A stretch of 64,000 bases of DNA. Source: Anabaena sp. PCC 7108. GTDB taxonomy: Bacteria; Cyanobacteriota; Cyanobacteriia; Cyanobacteriales; Nostocaceae. Both the position numbers and the translations under genes were made by a program. Location: NCBI RefSeq assembly GCF_000332135.1, contig NZ_KB235896.1, positions 2,057,403 to 2,121,402 on the forward strand, read 5' to 3'. The notes under the pieces are model-generated. The model did no database searches, was not told the DNA's origin, and saw nothing but the letters and a program-made list of their open reading frames with translations. Positions 55,339-64,000 of the stretch are shown here, piece after piece (positions within the stretch are counted from its first letter, which is position 1; each line of letters begins with the position of its first letter).

Positions 55339-56808
55339 ATGGAGTCTAAAAAATTAAAAAGGTTTACTTATGGAGACCAGTTTGATCCAGCTAAATTTTC
55401 TTTAGTCGAAATTTTAGGGTTATGTAAAGAGTGTCAACCAAATCGGGACACGCTAAAAGTCAATATTGCCCAACGCTATTTCTCACAACATTCTCAAGGG
55501 ACTTCATCTACACTATCTGAACAAAATATCCGCACATTAGCACTAAACTGTTTTTTATCACTCAAAAACTATCAACTAATTGAAGAGTTAGAACAGTCAC
55601 ACCAATATAAACTTACTCCTCTTGCTATAGAAATTTTATTTAATACCAACAATACTTCATTTGTCAATCAGAAGTTTGCATCTCACATATTAAATAATTT
55701 ATCAGGCATGGCTTTATTGAAAGCTATCGAAGCAATTAATGCTAGAGGTGAAGAGCCACAGTTGGAGTCGATAGCATATGAATTGCAGGAAAGAGGATAT
55801 GCCATATCGCCTAACTGCACTTATGTAAGTACTATGAGACATTGGTTATCCCTAGCAGGTGTTTTTGAACGAAAATGTGAAATTAATTGGGATGTTGTTT
55901 CCGATATTTTAGGCATAAATAAAGATTTCATCGACGAGATTTATACCTTAAATCCGGGACAAAAACATTTTCTGCTGAGTCTGCTTAATCTTAATGTACA
56001 AGAATTTACACCTGCTAACAAAGTTGCCCAACATACCAGAAGTATTTATAAATTAAGACTCACTACTAAAAATTTAGTCAAGGATATTCTTGAGCCTCTT
56101 GCAAATCTCGGTTTGATAGAAACAGAAAAAACCACAAGTGGCAGAGGAGCTTAATCGAATAAGGTCAGATTAACTAGCAAAGCCCAATCTGAACTATTAG
56201 CACCCATGCTAAAATCAATCGCTAATGAAACACGACTTTCTGAAATTGAACTAAACCGGACTTTTGATGATGTTGTAACTGAATTAAATCATCCAGATAA
56301 ACATATTAAAGGCAAAGCGTTAGAGCTTCTGGCAATTTGGATGATACGCCTCACCAGTCTGCGTTTTACAAAATGGCGCAACAGAGAAAAAGGTAAAGGA
56401 GAAGTAGATGTTTTAGCAGCTTCTGATAGGTTTGTTTATAGTCGGTGGCAGATTCAATGCAAAAATACATCTAAAGTTGATACTGATGTCTTAGCCAAAG
56501 AAATTGGGCTAACATTTGTGACAGGGGCAGATGTCGTAATGGTTGTAACAACTGGTGAATTTACAAGAGATGCTTATCAGTATGCATATAGGATGATGGA
56601 AGTATCTCGCTACTATATGATTCTGTTACAAAAAGATGATATTGAAGCAATTAAAAGGGATAAGACGAATATTGTTGAAATTTTTGACAGAAAGGCTAGG
56701 CGAGTATTTGCGAAAAAAGAACTTGATGTGTCCGATGAAGAATTAAATGAAATTGAACAGGAAGAAAATTTGATGGTTGAAGCTATGGAAGATGAAAATA
56801 GTGATTAG
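55339..56808 (+). pseudogene. Restriction endonuclease gene split by in-frame TAA
   Basis: Two pieces lie in the same frame. Codons 1-271 (to TAA at 56152-56154) form a helical, winged-helix-like N-part ending TTSGRGA. The frame then continues as SNKVRLTSKAQSELLAP into a second part whose first ATG (56206) has no ribosome binding site. That part carries a Mrr/PD-(D/E)xK core: GEVDVLAAS...WQIQCKNTSKVDTDVLAKE. Read through, it would be one 489-residue protein. It is probably the PvuII-methyltransferase partner, inactivated by one nonsense change; two working subunits are less likely. Confidence 0.72.
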
Positions 56809-56853
56809 GTAATCGTTAGTTGCATCATCTGCACTCAAACACAACTAAAAACT

Positions 56854-57225
56854 TCATTTCTTTGTAACGGCGTGTTTTTGCAAATCTTCCAAATTACACA
56901 CCTCCACAGCCCTAGCATGGGTAGCTGAGAGGACAACTGGAGGTGCAACCCCAGCCTCAAGAGCTTCTTGCCAACGGGCTGCACACAAACACCAACAATC
57001 ACCAGGTTTCAAACCGGGAAAATTATATTCAGGAAAAGGGGTACTCAAGTCGTTTCCTTGAGATTTGGTGAATTCTAAAAATTCTGCTGTCACTTGAGCG
57101 CAAACCACGTGCATTCCCACATCTTGTCCACCTGTTGTACAAAACCCGTCGCGGTAATACCCTGTCATGGGAGAAGTGCAACAAATTTCTAAGTTTGTTC
57201 CTAATACATTTTTCGCGTCTGCCAT
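56854..57225 (-). CDS. DUF2237 family protein
   Basis: The ATG at 57225 (AGGATTAAAT upstream) gives 123 residues; earlier starts up to 57288 exist but overlap the ABC gene. The conserved family blocks are GTNLEICCTSPMTGYYRDG, TTGGQDVGMHVVCAQVT and GLKPGDCWCLCAARWQEAL, with many Cys and His that could bind metal. The function of this small family is not known. It lies 34 bases after the ABC exporter on the same strand. Confidence 0.88.
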   Translation of the reverse strand: MADAKNVLGTNLEICCTSPMTGYYRDGFCTTGGQDVGMHVVCAQVTAEFLEFTKSQGNDLSTPFPEYNFPGLKPGDCWCLCAARWQEALEAGVAPPVVLSATHARAVEVCNLEDLQKHAVTKK

Positions 57226-57259
57226 ATTTAATCCTAATTTCATCCTATAACTGTAAGTT

Positions 57260-58888
57260 TTAAAGGCAATATTCTTTATTATATTCAATTTTACCGTAGT
57301 CTAGTTTAATGATGCGGTCTGCTAGATGAAAATAGCGATCATCATGGCTAATTACGAGGATGGTTTTACCTTGTTTTCGCAATTCTGGTAATAACTGAGT
57401 ATAGAATATTTCTTTAAATATGGGATCTTGATCTGCTGCCCATTCATCAAATAGATAAATTGGTCTATCTTCTAAATAAGCTGTTAATAAAGCTAATCTT
57501 TTTCGCTGTCCTTGAGAAAGTGCTGTTGTAGAAAGTTGTCCATTTTCTATTTTTACTTTATGGTCTAATTGTAGTTTCTTGATATATTCTCTTGCCGCAA
57601 AATCTAGAGCGCTATTTTCTAAACCCAAAAGTTCTTCAAATAAATAAAAGTCGGAGAAAACAACAGCAAAATGTTGACGATACCATTCACGATTTTGATC
57701 ATTAATTAATTCTCCATCAAAGACAATTTCTCCGTTTTCAGGAATGTATAATCCAGTAATTAATTTAGCTAGGGTAGATTTACCGCTACCGTTGCCACCA
57801 ACAATGAAGATTATTTCTTGAGGATAGATTGTTAAATCAATTGAACCAAGGATAAAGTTGTTATCTTCTTGTTCTCTGTAATAAGTGTGAGTGATACCCT
57901 TAAATTGTAAACTTTGCCAGAAATATTTAATAGGGGGTGGTAATGTTGAGATTTCTGCCCGATTACCTAGAGATAAACCTAAAGATTCTATTTTTTGTAA
58001 GGCGATATTAGCTTTAGTAATTTGGGGAAGATTACTAACAATATTATCCATCGGCAACATCAAATAAGTAAAAGTTAGAATATAACTGGAAAGGGTTGGA
58101 GGACTGATAGGCAATAATTTAGGTAATACAAATAATAAAAAACCCATCGCAAAAAAGAATAGAAGTTTACCCCAACTAGTAGTTGCCGCAAATAAAGTCA
58201 AACCATCAATATTATGACGGCGAAATTGGCTGGCAGTTGATTGTAAATTTTTGGTTAAAAATACTTGTCGGCGTTGATAGTTAAGTTTAAGTTCTTTGAT
58301 GCCATCTGTAATAGTTCCTAAATGCTTAAATAGTAAATCTTGATCTTCACGGGCAAGGGCTAATAATTGCCCTCCTCGATTTAACAACCATTGGCAGCTA
58401 CCTATACCCACTACCATTAAAATAACTAGCATTAATAATACTAACCAAGATAAGCAAGTGATATAAACCAAACAACCCAAAACAGTTGCTAAATCAATGC
58501 ACATAAAGGGTACGATATATACAGCATTGGCAACAGCTTGGACATCTTCTGTTAAAGTTGCTAATAATCGAGGATTTCCGATTTGTTCTAAATAACTTAA
58601 CTCAGAAGCAAGTATTTGCCTACTCAAGCGCATTCTTAATTGTAAAATGGCATTTTGAGAGAGGCGAATTAGCATTACTTGTGTAATGATGCTAGTAATT
58701 AAAGCGATAATTACTAAACCCAAAAATCCGCAAGTAATCAATATTAAAGGTGCAGTATGTCCTTGATTTGCGCCCCTACCAATGAGGGCAATTAGTCCAG
58801 CACTACTAGCACCACTGACAAAACCAGTAAAGATAGCGATCGCTACCATTACCCAAGAAGAACTTAAAAGAAAGTAAATTAGATTCAT
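57260..58888 (-). CDS. Cyclic-peptide-type ABC exporter (membrane and ATPase fused)
   Basis: The 542 residues have six membrane segments (1-290) and a C-terminal ATPase: Walker A VGGNGSGKSTLAKL, signature LSQGQRKRLALL, Walker B IYLFDEWAADQDP and H-loop VISHDDRY. The DEWAADQDP motif and layout match SyrD/PvdE-type exporters of cyclic or modified peptides. No peptide synthetase or precursor is near, so the cargo is unknown; hopanoid or headgroup transport would be a guess. Its ATG abuts the start of hpnI on the other strand (58888/58889). Confidence 0.88.
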   Translation of the reverse strand: MNLIYFLLSSSWVMVAIAIFTGFVSGASSAGLIALIGRGANQGHTAPLILITCGFLGLVIIALITSIITQVMLIRLSQNAILQLRMRLSRQILASELSYLEQIGNPRLLATLTEDVQAVANAVYIVPFMCIDLATVLGCLVYITCLSWLVLLMLVILMVVGIGSCQWLLNRGGQLLALAREDQDLLFKHLGTITDGIKELKLNYQRRQVFLTKNLQSTASQFRRHNIDGLTLFAATTSWGKLLFFFAMGFLLFVLPKLLPISPPTLSSYILTFTYLMLPMDNIVSNLPQITKANIALQKIESLGLSLGNRAEISTLPPPIKYFWQSLQFKGITHTYYREQEDNNFILGSIDLTIYPQEIIFIVGGNGSGKSTLAKLITGLYIPENGEIVFDGELINDQNREWYRQHFAVVFSDFYLFEELLGLENSALDFAAREYIKKLQLDHKVKIENGQLSTTALSQGQRKRLALLTAYLEDRPIYLFDEWAADQDPIFKEIFYTQLLPELRKQGKTILVISHDDRYFHLADRIIKLDYGKIEYNKEYCL

Positions 58889-60040
58889 GTGTTAATTGTG
58901 AGTTATCAGTTGTCTGCTGTTTTACTTACTGCCTCCTTTTGTTTATCAGCAGTTTTATTCTACTGTTACGGGATTTATGCTGCCATAGCATTTCGGCGTT
59001 TTTCCTATCCAGTCAATCCCGAATTTCATCCACCTCTAACCATTCTTAAGCCACTTTGTGGGCTAGATGCGGAGACTTACACAAATCTGGCTTCATTTTG
59101 TCAGCAGTATTACCCACAATACCAGATTGTCTTCGGGGTAAGAGATTTCATTGACCCCTGTATAGAAATTATTGAAAAACTAATTCAGCAATTTCCCAAT
59201 GTGGATATTAGCTTAGTTGTCAATGATGAAATTATGGGTACAAACTTAAAGGTAAGTAACTTAGCCAATGCTTTCACCACAGCCAAACATGACATATTAG
59301 TTATCGCTGATAGTGATATTCGTGTTGATAAAAATTATTTACAACAGATTATCCAACCACTAAGAGATCCCGGTGTTGGTGTTGTCACCTGCTTATATCG
59401 TTCCTTAGCCCAGGGATGGGTAGCCAGATTAGACGCAATTGGTACGGCTACAGACTTTCATGCAGGTGTTTTAGTCAGCAATCAATTAGAGGGGATCAAA
59501 TTTGCGCTTGGTTCTACAATAGTGATTCGTCAACAAGTGCTAGAAAAAATTGGTGGCTTTGAAGCGATCGCAGATTATCTCGCTGACGATTTTCAACTTG
59601 GTCATCTCTCAGCCCAAGCTGGTTATCAAGTCCTATTATCTAATTATATAGTTGATCATGTTTTAGATACCAGCAGCCTGAAGGACACCATCAAACGCCA
59701 AATCCGCTGGGCTAGGTGTATCCGTGTTTCTCGCCCTTGGGGTTATTTAGGACTAGTCTTTACCTACGGAACAGTTTTTAGTCTACTGTTACTAATAACT
59801 AGCGGTGGTTCTATATTCGCCTGGACTACGTTAGTAATTACTTGGGGAATGCGGTTAGTTATGGCTTGGGTTGTCGGAGTCAAAGTGTTGCATGATCCAG
59901 TGGCCAAAAAGTTTTTATGGCTCATCCCTTTCCGCGATTTGCTGCATTTCTTCATCTGGTGCTATAGCTTTTTTGGTAGCACTATTGAATGGCGGAAACA
60001 GCGGATGAAGTTGACTCACGAGGGTAAGTTGGTGGTGTAG
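58889..60040 (+). CDS. hpnI: Hopanoid glycosyltransferase HpnI
   Basis: The 383-residue membrane-bound GT2 protein has one N-terminal and about three C-terminal hydrophobic segments. Its motifs are LTILKPLCGLD, LVIADSDIRVD (DxD) and KDTIKRQIRWARCIR (Q-x-x-R-W). HpnI attaches N-acetylglucosamine to bacteriohopanetetrol, the step before HpnK and HpnJ. The GTG at 58889 starts right after the divergent ABC gene's ATG, so its promoter must lie inside that gene, or the real start is a later GTG/TTG (58898 or after). Confidence 0.88.
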   Translation: MLIVSYQLSAVLLTASFCLSAVLFYCYGIYAAIAFRRFSYPVNPEFHPPLTILKPLCGLDAETYTNLASFCQQYYPQYQIVFGVRDFIDPCIEIIEKLIQQFPNVDISLVVNDEIMGTNLKVSNLANAFTTAKHDILVIADSDIRVDKNYLQQIIQPLRDPGVGVVTCLYRSLAQGWVARLDAIGTATDFHAGVLVSNQLEGIKFALGSTIVIRQQVLEKIGGFEAIADYLADDFQLGHLSAQAGYQVLLSNYIVDHVLDTSSLKDTIKRQIRWARCIRVSRPWGYLGLVFTYGTVFSLLLLITSGGSIFAWTTLVITWGMRLVMAWVVGVKVLHDPVAKKFLWLIPFRDLLHFFIWCYSFFGSTIEWRKQRMKLTHEGKLVV

Positions 60041-60143
60041 CAGGTGACAGTGTGAAAAGTCAGATTTGGATTTGAGATTGACCTTTTTTTAATTAAAACT
60101 TAAAAATTAAAAATTTAAGATTAATAATAATTTTTAATTAATT

Positions 60144-60217
60144 TTGGGTGCAAGCCCCCACTGAATCAAAGGTTCAGTGGTCTACAATCAGTGGTGGGTA
60201 CAAGCCCCTACTGATTG
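60144..60217. repeat. Two-hairpin GGGT-CAAGCCCC repeat
   Basis: CCACTGAA/TTCAGTGG (60158-60180) and CAATCAGT/ACTGATTG (60185-60217) form neighbouring stems. Each is tied to GGGT(G/A)CAAGCCCC, so the block is a direct repeat of a small palindrome. The flanks are AATTTTTAATT-type runs. The gap 60041-60350 has no gene. Confidence 0.65.
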
Positions 60218-60350
60218 CAATTTTTAATTAATAATTTTTAATTTTTAATTTGGAGCGAAGCGACTTGACCTTATAATTTAATTTTGGATTTGAGATTTGA
60301 GATGTATTTCCAAAATCCAAAATTTAAACTCTAAAATTCGGTGAAGGCTT

Positions 60351-61466
60351 TTACAACCGACGTAACCAGGTAGATTGTTCCCAAACTGCTTGGAGGGAAA
60401 CAAGATTTTGGCGATTAAACCAATGTTTCCAAGCTGCTATCAGATTTCCCTTGGCTGCTGCTTGCACTCCATCACTAACAGCCACACCAATATGCTGCAT
60501 GACGCTAGAGTCACGGTAGCAATCAATCATACAAGCCGTACAACCATCACGCACCCGTTGGGAACCATCAAACTCTGTGATATGACACATGGGTTTCTCC
60601 CAGTTGTGGCAACGATAAAGGTTAAGATGCCAGTCTAGATAAAACAATTTCCAGCCACCGAGACAGCCAAATTGCTCTGGTTCTCCCCGTAAATGACGCT
60701 GCATATCTTCAATAGATGCGGTAGGATTGACAACCGCAAAGTCGCGTTTCAGGGCTTTGACAGTTTCAAAACGCTGATTTAATTCCTCCGCAGTGTAGTT
60801 GACTAAGTCAGATTCAGCATAACCAAGATAGGATGAGCCAAGAGTGGTTAAAGGATAAGAGAAAGTGACACTGTCAAACCCTAAAGACTTCAAAAATGGT
60901 GGTAGTTGATTATAATCTTCAATCAATCTACTCATGGTGACAGAAGCTGTAGTACTGATATTGCGTCGCTGAAAATGGGTATTGGCTTCTTGAATGCGAT
61001 CGCATACGCCCCTGAGTCCCCGATTTTGCTCATGTTTTTCAGCCTCTGCTGCATCAATAGAAATAATCACACTCATTAACCCAGCATCAGCTAATTCATC
61101 AATTCGTTTTGGTGTCAGCAGTGATCCATTTGTCACCAACATTGTTGCCATACCAATACTAGAAGCATGGGCAATCATCTCATTTAAATCTGGATGCGCC
61201 ATTGGCTCACCACCCACATAGATGAGAAAATATACACCGTTCCGGTAAAGAATTTCCGCAGCTTGTTTTGCCTGTTCCAAGGTAACAGAATGCCGCTCAT
61301 CCATTGACATCTTATCCACAGCAAAGCTACAAAAACCACAACGGGCGTTACACACACTGGTAATAGCAAATTGACAAGTCGCAGGTCCCCCATCTAACAC
61401 TCCTTGTCGAGCAAGTTCCCAAAATGAGCGCCTTTTTGCTCCTAATATCTGGCTATTTTTTGGCAT
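60351..61466 (-). CDS. Radical SAM protein with auxiliary cysteine cluster
   Basis: The 371 residues have the core cluster motif CNARCGFC at C39, C43 and C46, the GGEP-like YVGGEPMAHPDL, and a C-terminal Cys-rich part (CLGGWKLF, YRCHNW, CTACMIDC) for extra iron-sulfur binding, SPASM-like. It is not HpnH: the HpnH-type CNLACAGC motif and N-terminus are absent. It is near hpnI, hpnJ and hpnK but on the other strand, so a further hopanoid or peptide step is possible and unproven. Confidence 0.85.
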   Translation of the reverse strand: MPKNSQILGAKRRSFWELARQGVLDGGPATCQFAITSVCNARCGFCSFAVDKMSMDERHSVTLEQAKQAAEILYRNGVYFLIYVGGEPMAHPDLNEMIAHASSIGMATMLVTNGSLLTPKRIDELADAGLMSVIISIDAAEAEKHEQNRGLRGVCDRIQEANTHFQRRNISTTASVTMSRLIEDYNQLPPFLKSLGFDSVTFSYPLTTLGSSYLGYAESDLVNYTAEELNQRFETVKALKRDFAVVNPTASIEDMQRHLRGEPEQFGCLGGWKLFYLDWHLNLYRCHNWEKPMCHITEFDGSQRVRDGCTACMIDCYRDSSVMQHIGVAVSDGVQAAAKGNLIAAWKHWFNRQNLVSLQAVWEQSTWLRRL

Positions 61467-61823
61467 TTTTCTAGTGATTTAATAATTTATTGTCAATTAA
61501 AGGGTTTAAATTAATGAACTTAAACTCTCTGCACTTCTTATTTTGACCTGTCTTTTGCCTTTTCTGTTCTATTGGTAAACTTCTTTTTAGACCGTTTGTT
61601 TATGAAGATGCAATTTATCATTTGTTGTAGAGACTTTCCATCAAACGTCTCTACCAAATAAATTTGGCGTTTACATATAATTGGTATTACCTGTTACCTG
61701 CTATATTTAGCTGAGTTTGAATAAAACTTTTACATAAAAAAGCAACCCATCCCGCAGCCGGAACAGGTTACTTTTAAATTTTTTAATTCAACACTTAGCT
61801 GAATTTGGCTTATTATAATCTAC
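61467..61823. other. Gap with hairpin and terminator
   Basis: A GTAGAGAC/GTCTCTAC hairpin (61627-61634 with 61647-61654) of the 28957/53205 type lies in the middle, and the rbp terminator lies at the right. The remainder is the 5' region of the radical SAM gene. No gene is seen. Confidence 0.6.
61734..61773 (-). terminator. Rho-independent terminator of RNA-binding protein gene
   Basis: On the minus strand AAGTAACC (61773-61766) pairs with GGTTGCTT (61747-61740) around a GC-rich inner part, and six T residues follow. It lies about 50 bases after the rbp stop codon. Confidence 0.8.
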
Positions 61824-62156
61824 TTAGTAGCGATTACGACCGCCACCGCCACCGCCGCCACCACCGTAGCCGCCGCGTCCACCACCACCACCACCGAAGG
61901 AACCACCACGGTCTTCCTTAGGCTTGGCTTTATTAACTTTCAAATCACGTCCCATCCATTCAGCACCGTCAAGAGCCTCGATGGCTGCTGTTTCTTCTGC
62001 ATCTGTACCCATTTCTACGAAAGCGAAGCCGCGAACACGGCCAGTTTCCCGGTCGGTGGGAATCTGTACGCGCTTAACTGCACCATATTCTGCGAATACA
62101 GCTGTTAGAGCTTCTTGTGTAACTTCGTAAGAAAGATTGCCTACGTAAACTGACAT
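61824..62156 (-). CDS. rbp: RNA-binding protein, single RRM with glycine-rich tail
   Basis: The 110 residues hold one RRM (1-80), with RNP2 VYVGNL at the start and RNP1 RGFAFVEM near residue 43, followed by a tail of [12 protein letters not shown] repeats. Such Rbp proteins are cold-induced RNA chaperones in Anabaena and related species, where a long leader controls them. The 433-base region upstream (62157-62589) fits such a leader, and a strong terminator follows the gene. Confidence 0.95.
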   Translation of the reverse strand: MSVYVGNLSYEVTQEALTAVFAEYGAVKRVQIPTDRETGRVRGFAFVEMGTDAEETAAIEALDGAEWMGRDLKVNKAKPKEDRGGSFGGGGGGRGGYGGGGGGGGGRNRY

Positions 62157-62589
62157 AGATTACTTTGTATCCAAAACCATCGGGTGTAGAGATTTAGATT
62201 TTGGAGAGAAGTCTGTAAATACCAAAAGGGAAAAACCTATCAATACTAACAACACACACTGCCGCCAAATCAAGTCTCACCTTTCTATAATTACACATCA
62301 GCCCGAAATTTGGGGGAAATTTTTGTAAAATTTTTATAAAAAATTATTTCCGCTCTAGATAACCTCTCGTGACTACAGATTGCATCATTTTCATGTTAGG
62401 TAAGAAAGGCAGGGACAAAGAGGGTTTTAGCTAGTTAATTATTCTGCACATTATTGCTCAAACCTTGTTTATTCCTGTCTTCTGCCTCCTACTTTACCCT
62501 CAGGATAAATATTCACACCCACATACTTATTACAGATAAGAGTTTGAAAAAGCTGATAGCTGATTGGTGGAGCTTAAATGATGATCAGC
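62157..62589. other. Leader region of rbp and gap before the lyase gene
   Basis: The first 150 bases upstream of the rbp ATG hold no open frame and likely form the long, cold-regulated leader known in this gene family. The rest is AT-rich sequence beyond the 3' end of the lyase gene. No hairpin of note was found. Confidence 0.4.
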
Positions 62590-63132
62590 CTAAACTTCTA
62601 ATCGCTTTTCCAAATATTGACCAATCATCAACTGTTCACCAGCACGGGAAATAATACTCTGTCTGGTGCGATATTTAGTACCAATGAACTTGATTTCTTC
62701 CTCAAAAACTGAGCTATTATACTCAGTTCGCAAAGACAGGGTTTGAAAATTGGAGAAATAATATTGAGCCGTGACTGGTTTGGTTGTAGCGAAACCGCGA
62801 TCACGGTACAAGACGTTTCCCAAAGCACCAAAAAGCGTACAGCCTTGAGATTCTTTTCTAGCTTTGAGTGTATCAGTACTTTGCCAACTCACTTCTGCAC
62901 CACAGGTTAAAATCTCTAGATTTGCCAAATCATGTAACTGAGACAGGTTTTGCAATTCCTCGCAACCTTGTTGTAAAAACCGAATGGTGATGAGACTCTC
63001 TACCTCCTTGGTTTCTCCATGAGGCAGGGTGTAATATCGTCGTTCAGATCGCCACTGTCCTACTGAGGCTTGGAAAAATTCCGCAATCTGCTGTTCATTG
63101 GCAGTTTCGACAATTTGCAGGGATGATGTCAC
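62590..63132 (-). CDS. CpcS/CpeS-family phycobiliprotein lyase
   Basis: GTG at 63132, behind AAGGAAGG, gives 180 residues, near the family length; a longer frame to 63210 is less likely. The lipocalin-like fold is suggested by EFFQASVGQWRSERRYYTL at the start, TVSW-type strands, YYFSNFQTLSLRTEYN and FIGTKYRTRQSII near the end. These lyases attach phycocyanobilin to phycocyanin or allophycocyanin cysteines. Which subtype (CpcS, CpcU or CpeS) cannot be read. Confidence 0.78.
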   Translation of the reverse strand: MTSSLQIVETANEQQIAEFFQASVGQWRSERRYYTLPHGETKEVESLITIRFLQQGCEELQNLSQLHDLANLEILTCGAEVSWQSTDTLKARKESQGCTLFGALGNVLYRDRGFATTKPVTAQYYFSNFQTLSLRTEYNSSVFEEEIKFIGTKYRTRQSIISRAGEQLMIGQYLEKRLEV

Positions 63133-63611
63133 TCTATTACCTTCCTTAAATATATGGTCGCTGTACTCTTGACTTTGTCTGCCAATATTGCTATGAGTAT
63201 AACGTCTCAAAAATCAATCTTTGTTTAATATTCTTAATATATACTCAAAAAGCATATAAATACCAGCCTTAGAGATACATTTTTAGATTCAGGAAATAGG
63301 GAAATAGAAAGAAAATCACCAATTACCTGGCTCTTTTAACCATGACTAATTTCCTATTACCCATTTCCAGAAAAATATTTATACTAATTTTATGATTTCA
63401 TAGTGTGTTAGCAATTATGTACATCTGTGAGACTCATATTTGATTTTTGTGAAAGTGTCCTGCACTTAGCGCTAACAAAACTCAGTAAACATATATCCCT
63501 TCTTTACTATTTCCTTGAACCCTGAGCTATTAGGAATCAAATCAGATGAGTACAGAGAATAATTTTGACAATTTAGTTTAGAAAAAATAGTGATTTTAAA
63601 TACAAAAACTG

Positions 63612-63645
63612 CCGAAAAAAGATTAAATATTACTTATTTTTCGGT
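63612..63645. repeat. CCGAAAAA hairpin upstream of RND adaptor
   Basis: CCGAAAAA (63612-63619) and TTTTTCGG (63638-63645) pair around an 18-base loop, about 75 bases before the adaptor ATG. It could be a terminator-like attenuator. The gap 63133-63720 has no other recognised feature. Confidence 0.5.
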
Positions 63646-63720
63646 AATTTATAGTATTTAAACTTATTGAATTATCAACAGATGTTGAACTGCAAAGACT
63701 CCCAAATAGGAGAAAAATTC

Positions 63721-64000
63721 ATGATTTTGGATGGAAAAAAGCCGAAAAAATCGGTGAAAATACTAACGACCTTAATTACCAGCCCAGTCATGAACAACCA
63801 GACATTATTAATGATTTGTATGTTAGGACTGGCATTGCTGACAGGGAGTTGTGGTTCATCGCCAAAAGAATCAGCTGAAGCTCAATCTCAGCGGACTGGT
63901 GGAAGAGAACGCGCTAATGTGAAAACATCTGTAGATGTAGCGATCGCGCGAACAAGTCCTTTAAACGCCCCAGCAGAGTATATAGGTAACACCACAGCAT
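63721..64000 (+). CDS. RND efflux membrane fusion protein, N-terminal part
   Basis: The frame from ATG 63721 (AGGAGA upstream) is open to the window end. It shows a lipoprotein signal with lipobox LLTGSC (Cys44), then an alpha-beta start TSVDVAIARTSPLNAPAEYIGNT typical of HlyD/AcrA-type adaptors, which link RND pumps to an outer channel. The rest lies outside the window. An internal ATG at 63790 would give a shorter signal but has no ribosome binding site. Confidence 0.78.
   Translation, partial: MILDGKKPKKSVKILTTLITSPVMNNQTLLMICMLGLALLTGSCGSSPKESAEAQSQRTGGRERANVKTSVDVAIARTSPLNAPAEYIGNTTA

Noticed and set aside
60351-61466. Radical SAM gene considered as hpnH
   Set aside because: The cluster motif is CNARCGFC and the N-terminus and C-terminal cysteines differ from HpnH, so only a general radical SAM call is made.

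Overview
The window is a stretch of chromosome from a filamentous, probably heterocyst-forming cyanobacterium (Nostocales: Nostoc/Anabaena/Dolichospermum-like). The evidence is the AT-rich DNA with many GCGATCGC (HIP1) octamers, heptameric short tandem repeats between genes, a cyanophycin cphB-cphA pair, an NblB-type HEAT protein and a CpcS/CpeS-type bilin lyase for phycobilisomes, paired Flv3/Flv1-type flavodiiron proteins, and hopanoid side-chain genes. I see no tRNA, rRNA or CRISPR array.

Layout. 0-10 kb: DUF456 membrane protein, PEP-CTERM protein, then a minus-strand run of nblB, CBS protein, MutT-like Nudix, DUF760, group 2 sigma factor and carB. 10-20 kb: Dps ferritin, a small cyanobacterial protein and a [2Fe-2S] protein carrying an in-frame repeat insertion, a Uma2 protein, a pentapeptide-repeat/RidA fusion, a Nudix gene with a duplicated tail, malQ, RodZ-like protein, pseudouridine synthase, DUF2993 and cdsA. 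20-29 kb: cbiT, two tandem Ser/Thr kinases, an unlisted small tatA/E gene, then the most interesting locus: a small Bell-like helical protein and an NB-ARC/TPR STAND protein that share the same G-x-Q-T...GGTAYIG segment, followed by an antitoxin/PIN pair. 29-33 kb: cyanophycin synthetase and cyanophycinase, with a structured HEARO/omega-RNA-like stretch and repeats in the cphB leader. 33-41 kb: trmD-ispF, a nuclease-like/PIN gene pair, a peptide-binding lipoprotein, larB and argH. 41-51 kb: Nudix, alpha/beta hydrolase, a decayed PIN toxin with its partner, coaX, flv3-flv1, an orphan BrnA-like antitoxin with a palindromic operator, a cluster of MITE-like elements, a 41-residue membrane protein and two Uma2 genes, one with a premature stop. 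51-61 kb: hpnJ, hpnK and hpnI for bacteriohopanetetrol side-chain modification, interrupted by a PvuII-type methyltransferase with a restriction gene broken by an in-frame TAA, a DUF2237 protein and a cyclic-peptide-type ABC exporter; an unassigned radical SAM gene follows. 61-64 kb: RNA-binding protein, CpcS/CpeS lyase and the start of an RND efflux adaptor.

Together: carB and argH supply arginine, the building block of the cyanophycin handled by cphA and cphB. HpnI, HpnK and HpnJ add, deacetylate and rearrange the hopanoid headgroup. The accessory islands (24-29, 34.8-36, 43-44, 48.8-51.6 and 54-57 kb) hold defence or toxin-antitoxin genes, several visibly decayed, and most of the repeat elements.
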